NCBI GenBank assembly: GCA_950295325.1
Contig: OX485804.1
Span: 51,014,429-51,078,428, forward strand
Source: Polytrichum commune
Lineage: Eukaryota > Streptophyta > Polytrichopsida > Polytrichales > Polytrichaceae
Direction: 5' to 3'
DNA length: 64,000 bases
The position numbers were made by a program, and so were the translations under genes. This document shows positions 24,527 through 35,599 of this stretch, piece by piece. The notes under the pieces were generated by a model. That model was not told where the DNA came from and made no database searches. It saw only the letters and a program-made list of their open reading frames with translations. The first letter of the stretch is position 1. Each line of letters begins with the position of its first letter.

Positions 24527-24694
24527 TAACACCATATTCGAAATTTTGGGAAAATTCCATGATTTTGGGAAAATATAGTTTAGGTTGAGTCGACCTAAAA
24601 TGTACCCACTGGGTACATTTTAGGTCAACTCCACCTAAACTGTCATCAAATTGGGAGACTGGAAATCTCCCAAAATTTCGAATATGGTGTTTAC
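24527..24694. mobile_element. Foldback MITE, about 165 bp
   Basis: A palindrome with tips ACACCATATTCGAAATTTTG on the left and its reverse complement on the right, and a centre GGGTACATTTTAGGTC paired with GACCTAAAATGTACCC. TA occurs at both edges, allowing a TA target duplication. There is no coding capacity. It lies directly upstream of the hAT fragment. Confidence 0.78.
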
Positions 24695-24719
24695 TTTTTA
24701 GGATGTTTTTTTTAATACT

Positions 24720-25240
24720 ATGCATAGTTGGAGTTACTGCTCACATAGAAGCTTCAAACTCCCTCCTCTTGTGAACCAAGCAACATGTAAGCGTGAATTT
24801 GTAGCCTTTAAACTTTGGTGCACTACGGAATGGAGGGATAAGAATTTCAGGGAATTGCGGGGCATGATAACTTGGAATCATGCTTTGCAAGCACGGTACC
24901 CCAACCTCCTCATTCTTGCAAAGTTAGCTCATGTACAATGTGTTTCTACAGCCAGGTGTGAGCGTGTTTTTAGTCTGCAAAATTTGATAAAAAATTAAAG
25001 TTAGAAATAGGTTGGGCAATAAGAATCTCGAGGCAATGCTGCAAATTGCCTTGGAAGGGCCAGATGAGGGGATAGATGACATTATCAACTTCGTTGTCCC
25101 ATTTTGGAAGAATGACACTAAATACCATTTTTTGTATGTTGGTCCCTCTTCTTATTTGAATTCTCCTAATACACAGAGTGTGAGCGATGTGTCTTGTTCG
25201 TTTGGGGCAATCGATACTAACGGCAATGGTACGTAGATTT
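24720..25240 (+). pseudogene. hAT transposase C-terminal fragment
   Basis: 24720-24985 encodes a segment with YPNLLILAKLAHVQCVSTA and CERVFSLQNLIK. 24985-25236, in another frame, continues KVRNRLGNKNLEAMLQIAL. Together these match the hAT dimerisation region (P.l..la...l.ip.tsa.CER.FS.q..iktk.RnrL....l..l..i). One frame change separates the halves and everything upstream of the C-terminus is missing, so this is a dead remnant. A tail of about 70 codons (GPDEGIDDIINFVVPFW onwards) follows the domain. The assignment rests on motif recognition, not a search. Confidence 0.8.
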
Positions 25241-26600
25241 CGTGACTTTCAATACTAAGCAGCCTCTAGAAAATACTTGGACCCTTTGTGGATCTTGTAT
25301 TTTCTGAAGGCTACATCCTTGGCCCTAAGATGGTACAATCTTTGCTAGGTTCAACTCCTAATACGGTTACTATTTAGAAGGAAAATAAAAATAAAATAGA
25401 GAATGAATGCCAACACTCTTTAACCCTAAACACTTGAAAAAAGAAGAAAAGGGAATGAATGAGAATGAAACTTAAAGGGGGAAAAAAATGGGAAGGGATA
25501 AACATCCACCACCAAAATACAAAACCAAACCCATTTTAGACATTTAGGAAACTGGATAAATGAAAAAAGAAATGTCGACTAATTGCCTACATACTGTCAT
25601 TAGAAAATGGGAGATATGAACATATAAAATTTGCACTCTCTAGGCCCAGTTCTGGGTAAAATTTGAAAAATCCAAACCACCTCCGAGAAGCTAGGAAATT
25701 ATCCATTTTCTCTACGGAACTCCCCGGACTCCGGGCTATAGCATTTGAGACCCCAAAAATATCAAATCGATCACAAACTCAGTGTGGAAGTGGCACCCAG
25801 GGAATCACACTTAAGCATCCGTAGTAAAAGACAAGGACGTTGAGAACAAGTAATGGGTCCAATTTATTCGCAACTGCGGGCCCGTGGGACCACCTTCGGT
25901 CACATAGGCACTTAGGGGTTAAACAAGACGGCGTCCGGAAGTGGACACGCGACCGTTCCGACTTTACAAAGCCTTATGCTTTTGAGTGGTGGTGGGTCGC
26001 AAGCGAACTGCCTGCCTCCCACCGAAGAATCAGAGGGCAGCCGGCACTCTGAGAGAGAGATGGGCTCCCTCCCCTCTGCGGCACGCTAGCCAGTACCGAA
26101 ACAAATCATGAAAGTCAAATCATTCACTCATGCTGCACGTCTGCCGCAGCCTGGCCTGCATGCTAACTACTGTAGGTAGCTACTGAATGAGTTTGTGGCA
26201 GTAGCTGATCAAAGAATGAGTTTGAGGCGTGGATTACTTACAAGGAAGGGGATTAATCACTCACCTCAGCTTCGATCACAAGCGCATGGTGGCTGGCTGG
26301 CTGGCAGGCAGGCATCTACCGATCGAAGACTGATGGCGATCTGTGAAGAAATGATGGTGGTGGTAAGGAAAGTAGACTTTATGAGGGGTTAACTGCTTGC
26401 AGGTACTGACAGTTGCGACTCAACTGTCGACTAGAACTAAAGAGGAACGCGGGGTGGGGGGTGGGGGGGGGGGAGGGAGGAATGGAATCGGTAAACATGG
26501 ATTCTCCAAATGTTGATCAGATCGATCATGACGACTTACACATGAGTTGCCGTATGATTATCTTCTTTCCTGCTATGTTGTACTCGCAGTTCCGGAAGTG
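25241..26600. other. Upstream region of the TyrA gene
   Basis: No gene is recognised. The final 800 bases are G+C-richer and purine-skewed, with an 11-base G run at 26463-26473. This interval should include upstream control DNA for TyrA, but no specific site other than the TATA box is supportable. Confidence 0.4.
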
Positions 26601-26614
26601 AGCGAGCTGGTGGG

Positions 26615-26622
26615 TATAAATA
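26615..26622 (+). promoter_or_regulatory. TATA box of the TyrA gene
   Basis: TATAAATA sits in a G+C-richer context about 740 bases before the TyrA ATG. Plant TATA boxes usually lie 30-35 bases before the start of transcription, which would put the start near 26650, just ahead of the 45-bp repeat block. That would make the whole block transcribed leader. Confidence 0.6.
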
Positions 26623-26651
26623 GGAGATGCAGAACGACGGCTCTTGACACT

Positions 26652-26705
26652 ATGAGTGCCCGCAGCTGCTGCAGTTCAATAGCTAGAAATATCCAGAGAT
26701 TTTGA
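26652..26705 (+). other. Possible upstream ORF, 17 codons
   Basis: ATG at 26652 opens a 17-codon frame (MSARSCCSSIARNIQRF) ending at TGA. At least one more short upstream frame occurs in the leader (26919-26945, MDLWVAAE). Whether they are translated is unknown. 26652 is so close to the predicted transcription start that it may lie at the very 5' end. Confidence 0.3.
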
Positions 26706-26735
26706 GAGAAGTGGATTGAGTGGTTTGTAGATTGA

Positions 26736-27345
26736 GAGACTTGTGGGTTGCAGCTGAACAGAAGAGAGAAAGGTGAGAGATTCGGTGTGGGTTGCAACTG
26801 AACGAAGAGCAACGACTCTGAGATTTGCGGATTGCAGCTCTATAGAGAGAAACTACAAGATTGAGAAACTTGTGGAGGACACTTGTGCGTTGCAGCTGAG
26901 GAGAAGAGAAAAATATTGATGGACTTGTGGGTTGCAGCTGAATAGAGTGGGAATGATTTGGTGATTTGTGAGTTGCAGCTCAACAGCTCGGGTCTAAATA
27001 GATTAAGAGACTTGTGGGAGAGAGTTGTGGGTTGTACGTGACTGAACAGACGAAATACAGATTGAGAGATTTTTGTGTTACAGCTGAACGAACGGAGAGA
27101 AAAAGATTGAGAGAGATATCTTAGTTGCAGCTGAATATATAGAGAGGAAAAGATTTGGTTTTTTGTGAGTTACAGCTAGAAACAGATGGAAAGAGATTGA
27201 GAGACTTGTAGGTTGGGTCTGAACAGAAGAGAGAAAAGGTTGAGGAATATATGTATAACAGCTGAACGGAGAGAAGAAGATTGAGAGATTTGTGTGTTGC
27301 AGCTGAATAGTTAAATAGAAAAATTAACAATTTGGAGATTTGTGG
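26736..27345 (+). repeat. Degenerate 45-bp minisatellite forming the TyrA leader
   Basis: About 13 units follow the scheme GATTGAGAGACTTGTG, then GGTTGCAGCTGAACAG, then AGAGAGAAA. Cores are near 26750, 26795, 26833, 26891, 26933, 26975, 27030, 27077, 27124, 27170, 27213, 27257 and 27299, with spacing 38-58 and mostly 42-47. Units are diverged from one another. The array lies between the TATA box and the ATG, so it would be 5' untranslated RNA unless spliced out. Each good core contains the palindrome CAGCTG. Confidence 0.82.
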
Positions 27346-27357
27346 ACACCAACCGGC

Positions 27358-30300
27358 ATGGAGGTGCTCGGCTTGGGTGGCGGATTAAGAATGCTGATGA
27401 TCGGAGTTCCTGATCATCATCATCATTATCATCAAGTGGGAGGGTGGAAGATCATCACCACTCCACCGAGAGTACTAAGTCTGAACCCTTCCAGCTCGGA
27501 GCGAAAGAGTGGGTCATCAAGGCGAATAGGCCCAACGAGAAGAACGACAGCAGCGGCATCGTCATCCATCGATGCATCATCACCAGGAGCCGGATATGGC
27601 GTTAATGCTTTTGCTCATGGGGATGCAGAAATGGTGGTCCATCAGAAACTGCAAGCAGCCGGTGTGGATCATCACCACAAGCTGAAGATCGGCATTGTTG
27701 GGTTCGGCAACTTCGGGCAGTTTTTGGCAGAGCGCATCCGGAAACAAGGCCACATGGTGATTGCCTACTCTCGGGGCGACTACGTGGATGTGGCTCGCAA
27801 AATGCATGTCTCATATTTCAGGTGAGGTGGGTTGGGTTGGATCCATGGGTTTAGAAACATTCCTAAATCATTTTGCTATGTTCAAGGGTGGGTTGGTTGG
27901 ATCAACATTTGTTTTGACATTCTTGGGGCAAACCCAAGAGTCCGGAATTGCAATATTATCTCCGAAATCCTCAGCGTCCCAATTTGTGAGCGACGAATTA
28001 GCATGATAGTATCTACGATCCTGGGTTTATGAGTTCGATCCTAAAACTTGAGATGCTAAATAATCCAATCCAGCACCTCAGATTTGGAAACCTCTTTAAC
28101 ATTGACGGGAGCAGATGGGCTTGAACAGCTTCACAGGTGGGTTTCAATATAGCTGTATGTGTTGATTGAATGTATTGGTGATTTGATATGCTTCCTGGCG
28201 CCTAATTCGTTTGCCTTGCTTTTTATGTTTGGGGTTATGCGAGGCAGGGATGCAAATGATTTCTGCGAAGAGCACCCGGACGTCGTTCTGCTGTGCACAT
28301 CCATTCTGTCGACAGAAGCGGTGCTGACATCGCTGCCGATGCAAAGACTCAAGCGCAATACGCTCTTCGTGGATGTCCTCTCCGTCAAGGAGTTTTCCAA
28401 ACAGCTCTTTCTTCAGGTATGGGGGTCATTAATCATCATGAGCTTGGGTTAGGTTGAGTGAATATTTGAATGTTCGATGTATGTATGCATGCATGTTTGT
28501 ATGTAGGTACCTGCAGCGTCCAGGATTGGATATCAGAAACAAAGAATCTGAAAAATGTCGCAATATTGTTATGGCGCCGATTTGTGCAGGTTTTGCCGCC
28601 AGAATTTGATGTGCTATGCACGCATCCCATGTTCGGTCCCAAGAGCGGCAAGGCAACATGGGCGGGTCTCCCATTCGTGTATGACAAAGTGCGTATCGGC
28701 GATGGCGCTCGACAAGACCGGTGTAGCAAGTTTCTTGACATTTTCGCCACCGAGGTTGGAAGTTACCCCAATCCATTTCGGCACTGCTGCTCAAATTACC
28801 CAAATATGTCGATGATCATTCCTAGTCCATTTCAACATTGATTATATTATTGCGGTGGAGTTGCAGTAAATTCAAGGAGGCTAACAAGTGTCAGTATATA
28901 TATATTGTTTGTGCGAGATCATCAGGGATGCCGCATGGTGGAGATACCATGTCAAGAGCACGATAGGTTCGCTGCAGGGAGTCAATTCATCACCCACACT
29001 GTTGGCAGGTAAACCTCATCACCCTCAGCTCTCAATATGAAAATCTCAGAAAACCCAAATTCAGGCGAAGCATGGTCTCTTGTACGTTTCCGAGATTTCA
29101 AAGTGGCTGTTGATTTCTGTGCTGATGGTCTGGGTTTTAGCACCTTCTTCGAGTCAGTTGATTCTGTAATTTCATCACAATGAATGATGATGATGTTTGA
29201 CCTCCAACTTACCCCTACATATGTTTTGTGTGTCATTTGGCTGCACAGGGTGCTCGGCAAGTTGCAGTTGGAGTCCACTCCAATTAACACTAAAGGCTAT
29301 GAAACATTACTGAGATTGGTATAATGATACCACCCTCTCTCTCTCTCTTTTTATCACCAATAGCTGCAGAAACGTTGCTTGGACTCCATGTCATTGCATC
29401 CGGCGCGGACCTGGTTACCCAGTATAATTAATTGTTTTCGTGGCACAGAAATTCTTCATTAGAAAGTTTTGTTTTCTTCACATCCCTTGTGCTGGATTCC
29501 GGAGTCACAGTTTTAAAGCTGTAACGATATGTGGTGTGCTGTAATTCCCACAGGTGGAAAATACAGATGCAGACAGTTTTGAGCTCTACTACGGACTTTT
29601 CATGTACAACCCTAATGCGATAGACGAGGTGAGGTTCCTTTGAAATTGAGCACATGCGGGGAGGATCGCACTTTCAAGCACCAATTCTGTGCACTTGTAT
29701 CCCTCTTTCACGCACTACTCGAAATTCTGTGAGCTTGTCTTTCACTTTCCAGCACTATCGAAAACTCTGAACCTGTATCTCACTTTCAAGCACTACCCAA
29801 AATTTTGTGCACTTGTGTCTTTCTTTCACGCACTGGTCGATAGTTTGTGAGCTTGTATCTCACTTTCAAGCGCTACCCAAAACATTGGGAACTTGTGCCT
29901 CATTTTTAAGCACTCTATCCAAAATTCTGTGATGTTATGTCCCGATAGTGAGCTAAAATGTGCAAATGGATGTTTCATAGTATTCAACCATGCAGATTTA
30001 CAAACACTTCTCCATATCAATTAGGGCAGGAATTGATTATGGAGTGATTGGTTTCTTATAATCCTTTCTTGACTGAAGTATGACATGTCCTAATTCATGC
30101 AGCTGGAGCGGTTGGAACTCGCCTTCGACTGCCTGAAGAAACAGCTGTTCGGCGAACTGCACAACGTCTTGAGGAAACAGCTTCTTAATGGCACGAAGGC
30201 AAAAACTGACGAGCAATTGCTGAGCAGGGTTCGAGCAGCGCCCAAATTGAAGCTCTCAAAGATGACGGCTGGATTTGATACAATTTTGCATAATGGACTG

Positions 30301-30528
30301 TCTCAGATTTCTGTCCCATCCCAAGTCCATGCAGGCCACGGTAATACTGGAAGGATTCAGAAGAAGAATGGAAAAAATATTGCAGGTGGTGCTGGCAAAC
30401 TTAACATTTCCACCTCGCCCTATGAACCCCTGATTTGCCAGATTTCGCAGCTCGAACAATCCGCCGACCCGAGTATGGGTCGATCCAATCCTCAACAGAG
30501 TGATGTCAAAAACAAAGTCAGCGTCTGA
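27358..30528 (+). CDS. TyrA: Arogenate dehydrogenase (TyrA family), plastid type, 7 exons, 483 aa
   Basis: Oxidises and decarboxylates arogenate to tyrosine, normally with NADP+ in the plastid. Exons: 27358-27821, 28248-28416, 28590-28754, 28926-29008, 29249-29318, 29554-29628 and 30103-30528. All introns are GT-AG and the frame stays open to TGA. Residues 1-108 are Ser/Arg/His-rich and suit a plastid transit peptide. GFGNFG (115-120) is the nucleotide-binding loop. CTSILSTE and LFVDVLSVKEF follow in exon 2, THPMFGP (222-228) in exon 3 carries the family's active-site His, and EHD (277-279) with GSQFITHTVGR lies in exon 4. KGYETLL and YYGLFMYNPNA close the helical domain, matching Arabidopsis TyrA closely. 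The last ~115 residues (about 368-483) are a polar tail with no counterpart in Arabidopsis. The start is the first ATG of the frame. Regulation by the repeat leader and upstream frames is possible. Prephenate dehydrogenase activity cannot be excluded from sequence. Confidence 0.95.
27985..28080 (+). repeat. Possible tRNA-derived SINE fragment in TyrA intron 1
   Basis: TAGCATGATAG (A-box-like) and GAGTTCGATCC (B-box-like) are spaced as in a tRNA-derived Pol III promoter. No cloverleaf, tail or target duplication is visible, so this is weak. Confidence 0.25.
29665..29940 (+). repeat. 40-bp minisatellite, 7 units, in TyrA intron 6
   Basis: Seven adjacent units follow CTCACTTTCAAGCACTACCC, then AAAATTCTGTGCACTTGTAT. 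They start near 29669, 29703, 29741, 29782, 29821, 29862 and 29902. Alternate units share TTTCACGCACT, which suggests growth by an 80-bp dimer. The array fills more than half of the 474-bp intron and leaves the splice sites untouched. Confidence 0.85.
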
Positions 30529-30780
30529 TTATGGATGCAGGTCTTTACACTTTCCTCTGTCTCTCTGTCTCTCTCATTCATCGAGAAAAGAAGTGCGCTC
30601 AAATATATTGAGCCACCTCCTAGCACTTGTACTATACTAAATTGTACTACAATGTAAATACATCACTAAGTCAACAAATTTTGATGATTCTTACTCTGCG
30701 CGCAATGTGCAAATTTATATTGGATTCATGGTTGGAACATGATGTTTTGTTTCAAGTATTTTTGCGCACAGATGCCAGAT
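30529..30780 (+). other. Probable 3' untranslated region of TyrA
   Basis: Follows the TyrA stop. It contains a pyrimidine-rich tract (CTCTGTCTCTC) near 30560 and TTGTACT and AATGTAAATA motifs near 30625-30660 that suit plant polyadenylation control. The exact cleavage site cannot be set. Confidence 0.4.
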
Positions 30781-30995
30781 TTTGTTGAATGTTTGCCAAC
30801 AATACCATGAATTATATAGAATCTCTTCATTTGCATGCTACTGCCTCAATATCCCTAGGTGTTGTTGAATGTTTGCCAACACTAGCATGAATTATAGAGT
30901 CTCATCATCCACATGCTATTGCCTCAACATCTCCAAATTTTGTTGGATGTTTGCTAACACTAGCCACATGTATCTCACTATCTCATAGTTTATGT
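30781..30995 (+). repeat. 80-bp tandem repeat, 2.6 units, downstream of TyrA
   Basis: Units at about 30781, 30861 and 30939 share TTGTTGAATGTTTGCCAACA, CATGAATTATA and GCATGCTACTGCCTCAA-type blocks. It may lie in or just after the 3' end of the TyrA transcript. Confidence 0.75.
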
Positions 30996-30999
30996 ATAT

Positions 31000-33900
31000 A
31001 TATATACGCTGAAGATTTTTTTTCTTTTTTTTTGGGGGGGGGGTATTTAGTATTTATTTTCTCTAATACCCTATTTTTTTCTACTTCTACTTTGCCCCAT
31101 TTTCTTGCACCCTTTGGTTTTTTCCATTTAAACTTAATCCTATGTTAATTCAAAAAATGCCTCTATTGTGTTGTTTAAAATCACTGTATGTGTGGTGTTT
31201 TAAGGCATCCTTTATCAGCATGCATAGTAACATAAGGCAACCCATTAACATAAGACATGGGTTGCCTTATGTAATTAAGTTTGTCAATAAGAGGCGGAAT
31301 ATAATAATGACAAGGGATTGAGGCACCAAATAAGACAAGGATACAACATGTGAACAAGAACACAACTACAAAAAGACTACTAAAAATACAAAAACACTAC
31401 AATAACACAATTGATCACTAAAAAAACACTACTAAATGCTTAGGAGTTGAGGTAGTGAATGGAAAAACCTTGTGACCCTCTACAATGTTTGTACCATCCT
31501 AAATAGAGTGCCCTACATGTAGTTCTACCAAAACAAAACAATATATATATATAGTGTATAAATTCCCCTGTCCCGCTCATAGTGGATGAGAATTTGTTGA
31601 CACATGAAAAAAATGGTTGGAAAACATTGGATGACAAGTTTAGGTAAGCAACGTAAAAGAGATTGGTTTAGGTCATGGCATTGCCTTTTGAGTGTTTGGT
31701 GTATGCGAACGGCGAGATTGGTTTATAATCCTTGACATTCCTAAGCCCAAGCCTACTAGCAAGATCAATGTAAACTCTCTTCAATTTTAAGGTGGGTTCT
31801 CTTCAATTTCATGTTTTTCTGTCTTCATGTTTCAAATTTCAAATCTTAAGTTTCTCTATCTTCATGTGATCCTACAAGCTCTTGGCTATGGTTCTCACGC
31901 TCCTCTTGTGACACTTTCTCCAATTCTTGATTGGCCTCACCCTCCTTTGAAACCTCACCAATTTCTTTCCAAGTCTTTGTAGTTGAACTAAAGTCCTCTT
32001 CCAAAGTAGCATTTGAATCCACCTCTAAGTTTTTGTCCTCACCATCCTTCTAAAGTTTAGGTCTCAAAACATAATCTCCAAATAAAAAATAAAATAAAAT
32101 AAGTTACATCTTTGTTGTTTTGTCTTTTGTCCATCAACAACATATGCTAGGTGATCCATTGTGTATGATTTAGCTTCATCATCGGCATTGTCCTCAATAG
32201 TTGTCAATCTACTTTGAGATTATGAATATTTTTTTTCCGGGCAAAGACTTTGGCATCTCTCCAATATTTAATTAATTAATTAATTAAATCCTTTTGAGAT
32301 GATTTTTTAAATGAGCCAAAGGAGGCAATAGTCTCACCCTAACAACTTAATAGATTATTCTTACCCAAATTGAATCTCTCTCAAACCATTGACTAAGTAA
32401 CTTCCAACGAATCAGAGACAATTTGTATGAAAACATAGATGTGATTAACAATGCATTACCTCTCCCAAAACTATCACTTACAGACTTCTACTAATTGCCA
32501 TACAAACTATAGTCTCAACCATAGAGATAAATCAACATCAATTTTCTTTCAAATATTATCATAAATTGATATAAAGTCCTTTATGTAGACGATCACCTAA
32601 ATAATCACTCCCTATTACGAAGAAAATAACCTCCAATCCTCTCAACTATGGTGAATTGATATAAAGGAGGATAGATCCTTGAACCTTAATACACTATAAG
32701 ATAATTGCCCTCTTGGCCAAAATTAATAGAATATTGTCTTTTGATCTCTTTTAAGAAGGAAAAACACACACCTACTATTTTCTTTTATCTCATTTTGTAT
32801 GTTTCTTAAGTCTACAACCCTTCTTATCAAACCATAGTCTTTCAAAATCTTCCTTTTTTTCCATCTCCTAGGCTATGGCTTGAATTTTGGCACATTTTAA
32901 TTAAATTTCTAGTTTTTTATAATCTATTTTCTTTCTCTCTCTCTTTTTCTCATTGGAGCAAAAAATCCATAACTTTGACTCCACACCTCTACTTTCACTA
33001 AAGCAATTTAACTACACCATACGCTTCGTTGAGTGTTTACCTTCTAACCTTTTGGTGTGGGCTTGTTCAGCAAATCCACTAGATTGCATGATATTCCCCA
33101 TTTAGAGCCTATTCTTTGATAAATTATATGTACCCTCCCTAACTACCACTTCCCCTTCTTCGCCCCCCTTGTAATAGAGCATGGCGTGCCATTTTTATTA
33201 TTACCTTTCCGAGTCCTTTTTTTGGCAGCATTTGCAAGCTGAACTCCATGAGTGGTTGGTACTTTCAACAAAATAAACCCCATAGTCAAAACCTAAGCCA
33301 AACAAACAACTGGAATCACAACTAGCTGCGGTCATAATGACACCATTGATGTTTGTGTGATTTGCATTAGAATTCACTTATTATTGATACAATGAACTTT
33401 TAAAACCTATACCAATCATTTTGTTGGTGCAAAACATATTTATACATATTTACATGTATTTGTGCAATTGTTTGGGATCATTAGCTCTTCCAAAATATGA
33501 TAGTTAAATTGGCAAGAGTCAAGCTTTGAGTCTTGTTTAGTTTGGAGTAAAATTTCTTGGTTGCCACAAATTGCATGTATTGCAAAGCTTAAGCTTGCTA
33601 TCCATGGTGGTTTTGATGACAAGGTCCGTCATAAGCATGGTTGAGCATTACGAAACATACATGGTGGCAAGTTGTAGGGACTTATGAGCATACATGCATA
33701 TGGTGGGTATGCACAAGCATGGGCATATGGTTGCATGGGTGTGTGGGGTTGGGTTTACCCGTAATATTAATTCATCTGCACAGGTGCAATGGACCAAGAT
33801 GGCACAAGTACAACAGTCCATGATGGCATAGGTCCAAGCTATTATTCATAACATGGACACTAAGGGACAAGTGCTCAATTCCATCAATGGCAATGTACTT

Positions 33901-34825
33901 TGTTACTAGCCACCACATTGCCTACAATCTAATTCTAGGCAATTTAGTATGGAATTCAATATTTTCGATGATGTGGTTGCTTATTATTTGATTTGATTGG
34001 TGATGGCCCCAATTCATAATATTATTCAACCATGTGGATCAATTTCATGACCCTGGAATATGTCAATTATATTATGTAGGCCCTCCAAAAAAAGTAAGAA
34101 TATTCATTTACTATTCATACATTCATACTAAACTTGGAAATTTGGGTGGTGTTATACTCCCGGCATTATGCGCAAGAATCATTGTTCATCTCATTAATAT
34201 TCACAAGAACCATTGTTCATCCCAATATTATTCCTTGAAATTTTTATTCATAGCAACACTATCATTGAAAATACCAACACTATTCATAATATTCTTATTA
34301 TTCATACTAACACTATTCGTTATTTTTACCAACATCAATTTCTTCTTATTTTCTAAGTTTCTTACCATGAAATAAGATAGTGGAGGCCCATATTAGATGT
34401 TAATATAGAATGGAACACAACCATGCAATTGAATAATGTTATGTGTGGTAAATTGTACGTTTATTATGTCATGTGGGCAAAATAGGTGGATGAACTAACC
34501 AATAAATCCTAAATTAGTATGTTTGTGACCATCTACCCATGGTCATTCAATATTTGTAATTGCATTATTCAAATTCATATATATATATATATTTCTATCT
34601 ATATCAAATGTCGAATTTCATGCAACATCATAAATCTAGAGCAATTTCATGCACATGTGAACTCAACACTATTACAGCTAAAAGATTAGAAGGTGTAAAG
34701 TGACGACGTTAAGTATAAGTGAGTGGAGACGGGTATTGCTTTGTGCATAACTTCGGTCCACATGGCTAGTTGTATTATTACACCTAACTACATGTGCACA
34801 CAACTACAAAACCTCATCTCAGTTT
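31000..34825. other. Intergenic, nothing recognised
   Basis: A+T-rich. It contains a G run at 31034-31043 beside a T tract, a short palindrome CATGGGTTGCCTTATGT near 31256, ATTA repeats near 32262, and a loosely repetitive ACTATTCATA stretch at 34170-34330. No gene is supported. Confidence 0.4.
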
Positions 34826-34828
34826 GCA

Positions 34829-34844
34829 CCCCCCCCCCCCCCCC
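34829..34844. repeat. C homopolymer, 16 bases
   Basis: Uninterrupted run of C. It is one of nine C or G runs of at least 10 bases in the window. Confidence 0.95.
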
Positions 34845-35084
34845 TTTCTTTCCCGCAGACTAGTTAGGGTCAAATGGGTTTTGTAACTTTGAGCATTTCT
34901 ACAAAAATAATTAGATATACTCCAAATCATGTGGTCTTGATGTTGTACTTGTAACACACTTGTGGTGGCAAAGGTACATAAAAAGAAGTTTGGAAATAAT
35001 TATCATGACATTCGAGGATGGTTTTGATCAGCACAATAAAGTAGACATCTCTTGATCCTTTACAAAGGTTTATATGAAAGTGAT

Positions 35085-35440
35085 TCAAAACTATATACCT
35101 AGTAACTTTGGAATTACATTAAAATGGGATCTTCCTACAATTTTTGATGATGCCCTCAAGTTAATAATGAATTCAAGGAACATGCAAAACAATTTCCAAG
35201 TTCAAAATATTAAAGGTTGTGACATGTACGTCCAAAATCAGATTTTGCCATTTGCTTTTGGGCATTACTTTTAATGATTAGTTTTGAAGATCTCATCTTG
35301 ATATTCTAAATTTGAGTACTTAACACAACAATAGAGTGCATCATACACATTAAAAAAAAATCCAATTTAAACATCATTTTGCTACTACAGCTGACCCAAA
35401 ATACCAAAGCAATTTTTTGGTCCACTTTACCATGCTTGTA
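35085..35440 (-). repeat. Dispersed repeat R4, inverted copy 3
   Basis: The reverse complement of this stretch matches 20028-20455 and 22090-22465. Its right edge reads TCCACTTTACCATGCTTGTA, the complement of the start of the other copies. Confidence 0.65.
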
Positions 35441-35469
35441 CCCAACTTTATGCAATATTTTGTCTGGAC

Positions 35470-35590
35470 CTAGGGATTTGGAGGGAGAGGATGAACCAAC
35501 CCATACAATGGTTCCTTGTTGGATGACTACAACGCTGCCAACAAGAACCAATGTTCAAGTTGTTTCGCCCCAGCCGGATTTGGAGGAGGA
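35470..35590 (+). repeat. Dispersed repeat R2 core
   Basis: Matches the reverse complement of 13495-13605, sharing TGGTTCCTTGTTGGATGACT followed by ACAAC. Both copies can be read as GSLLDDYN in one frame, but each is short and the flanks lose similarity or frame. Codon-level conservation cannot be judged from two copies. Confidence 0.6.
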
Positions 35591-35599
35591 CGGGGATTG

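Noticed and set aside
27985-28080. A tRNA gene in TyrA intron 1
   Set aside because: A-box-like and B-box-like motifs are present, but the arms of a cloverleaf do not pair. At most a SINE fragment.
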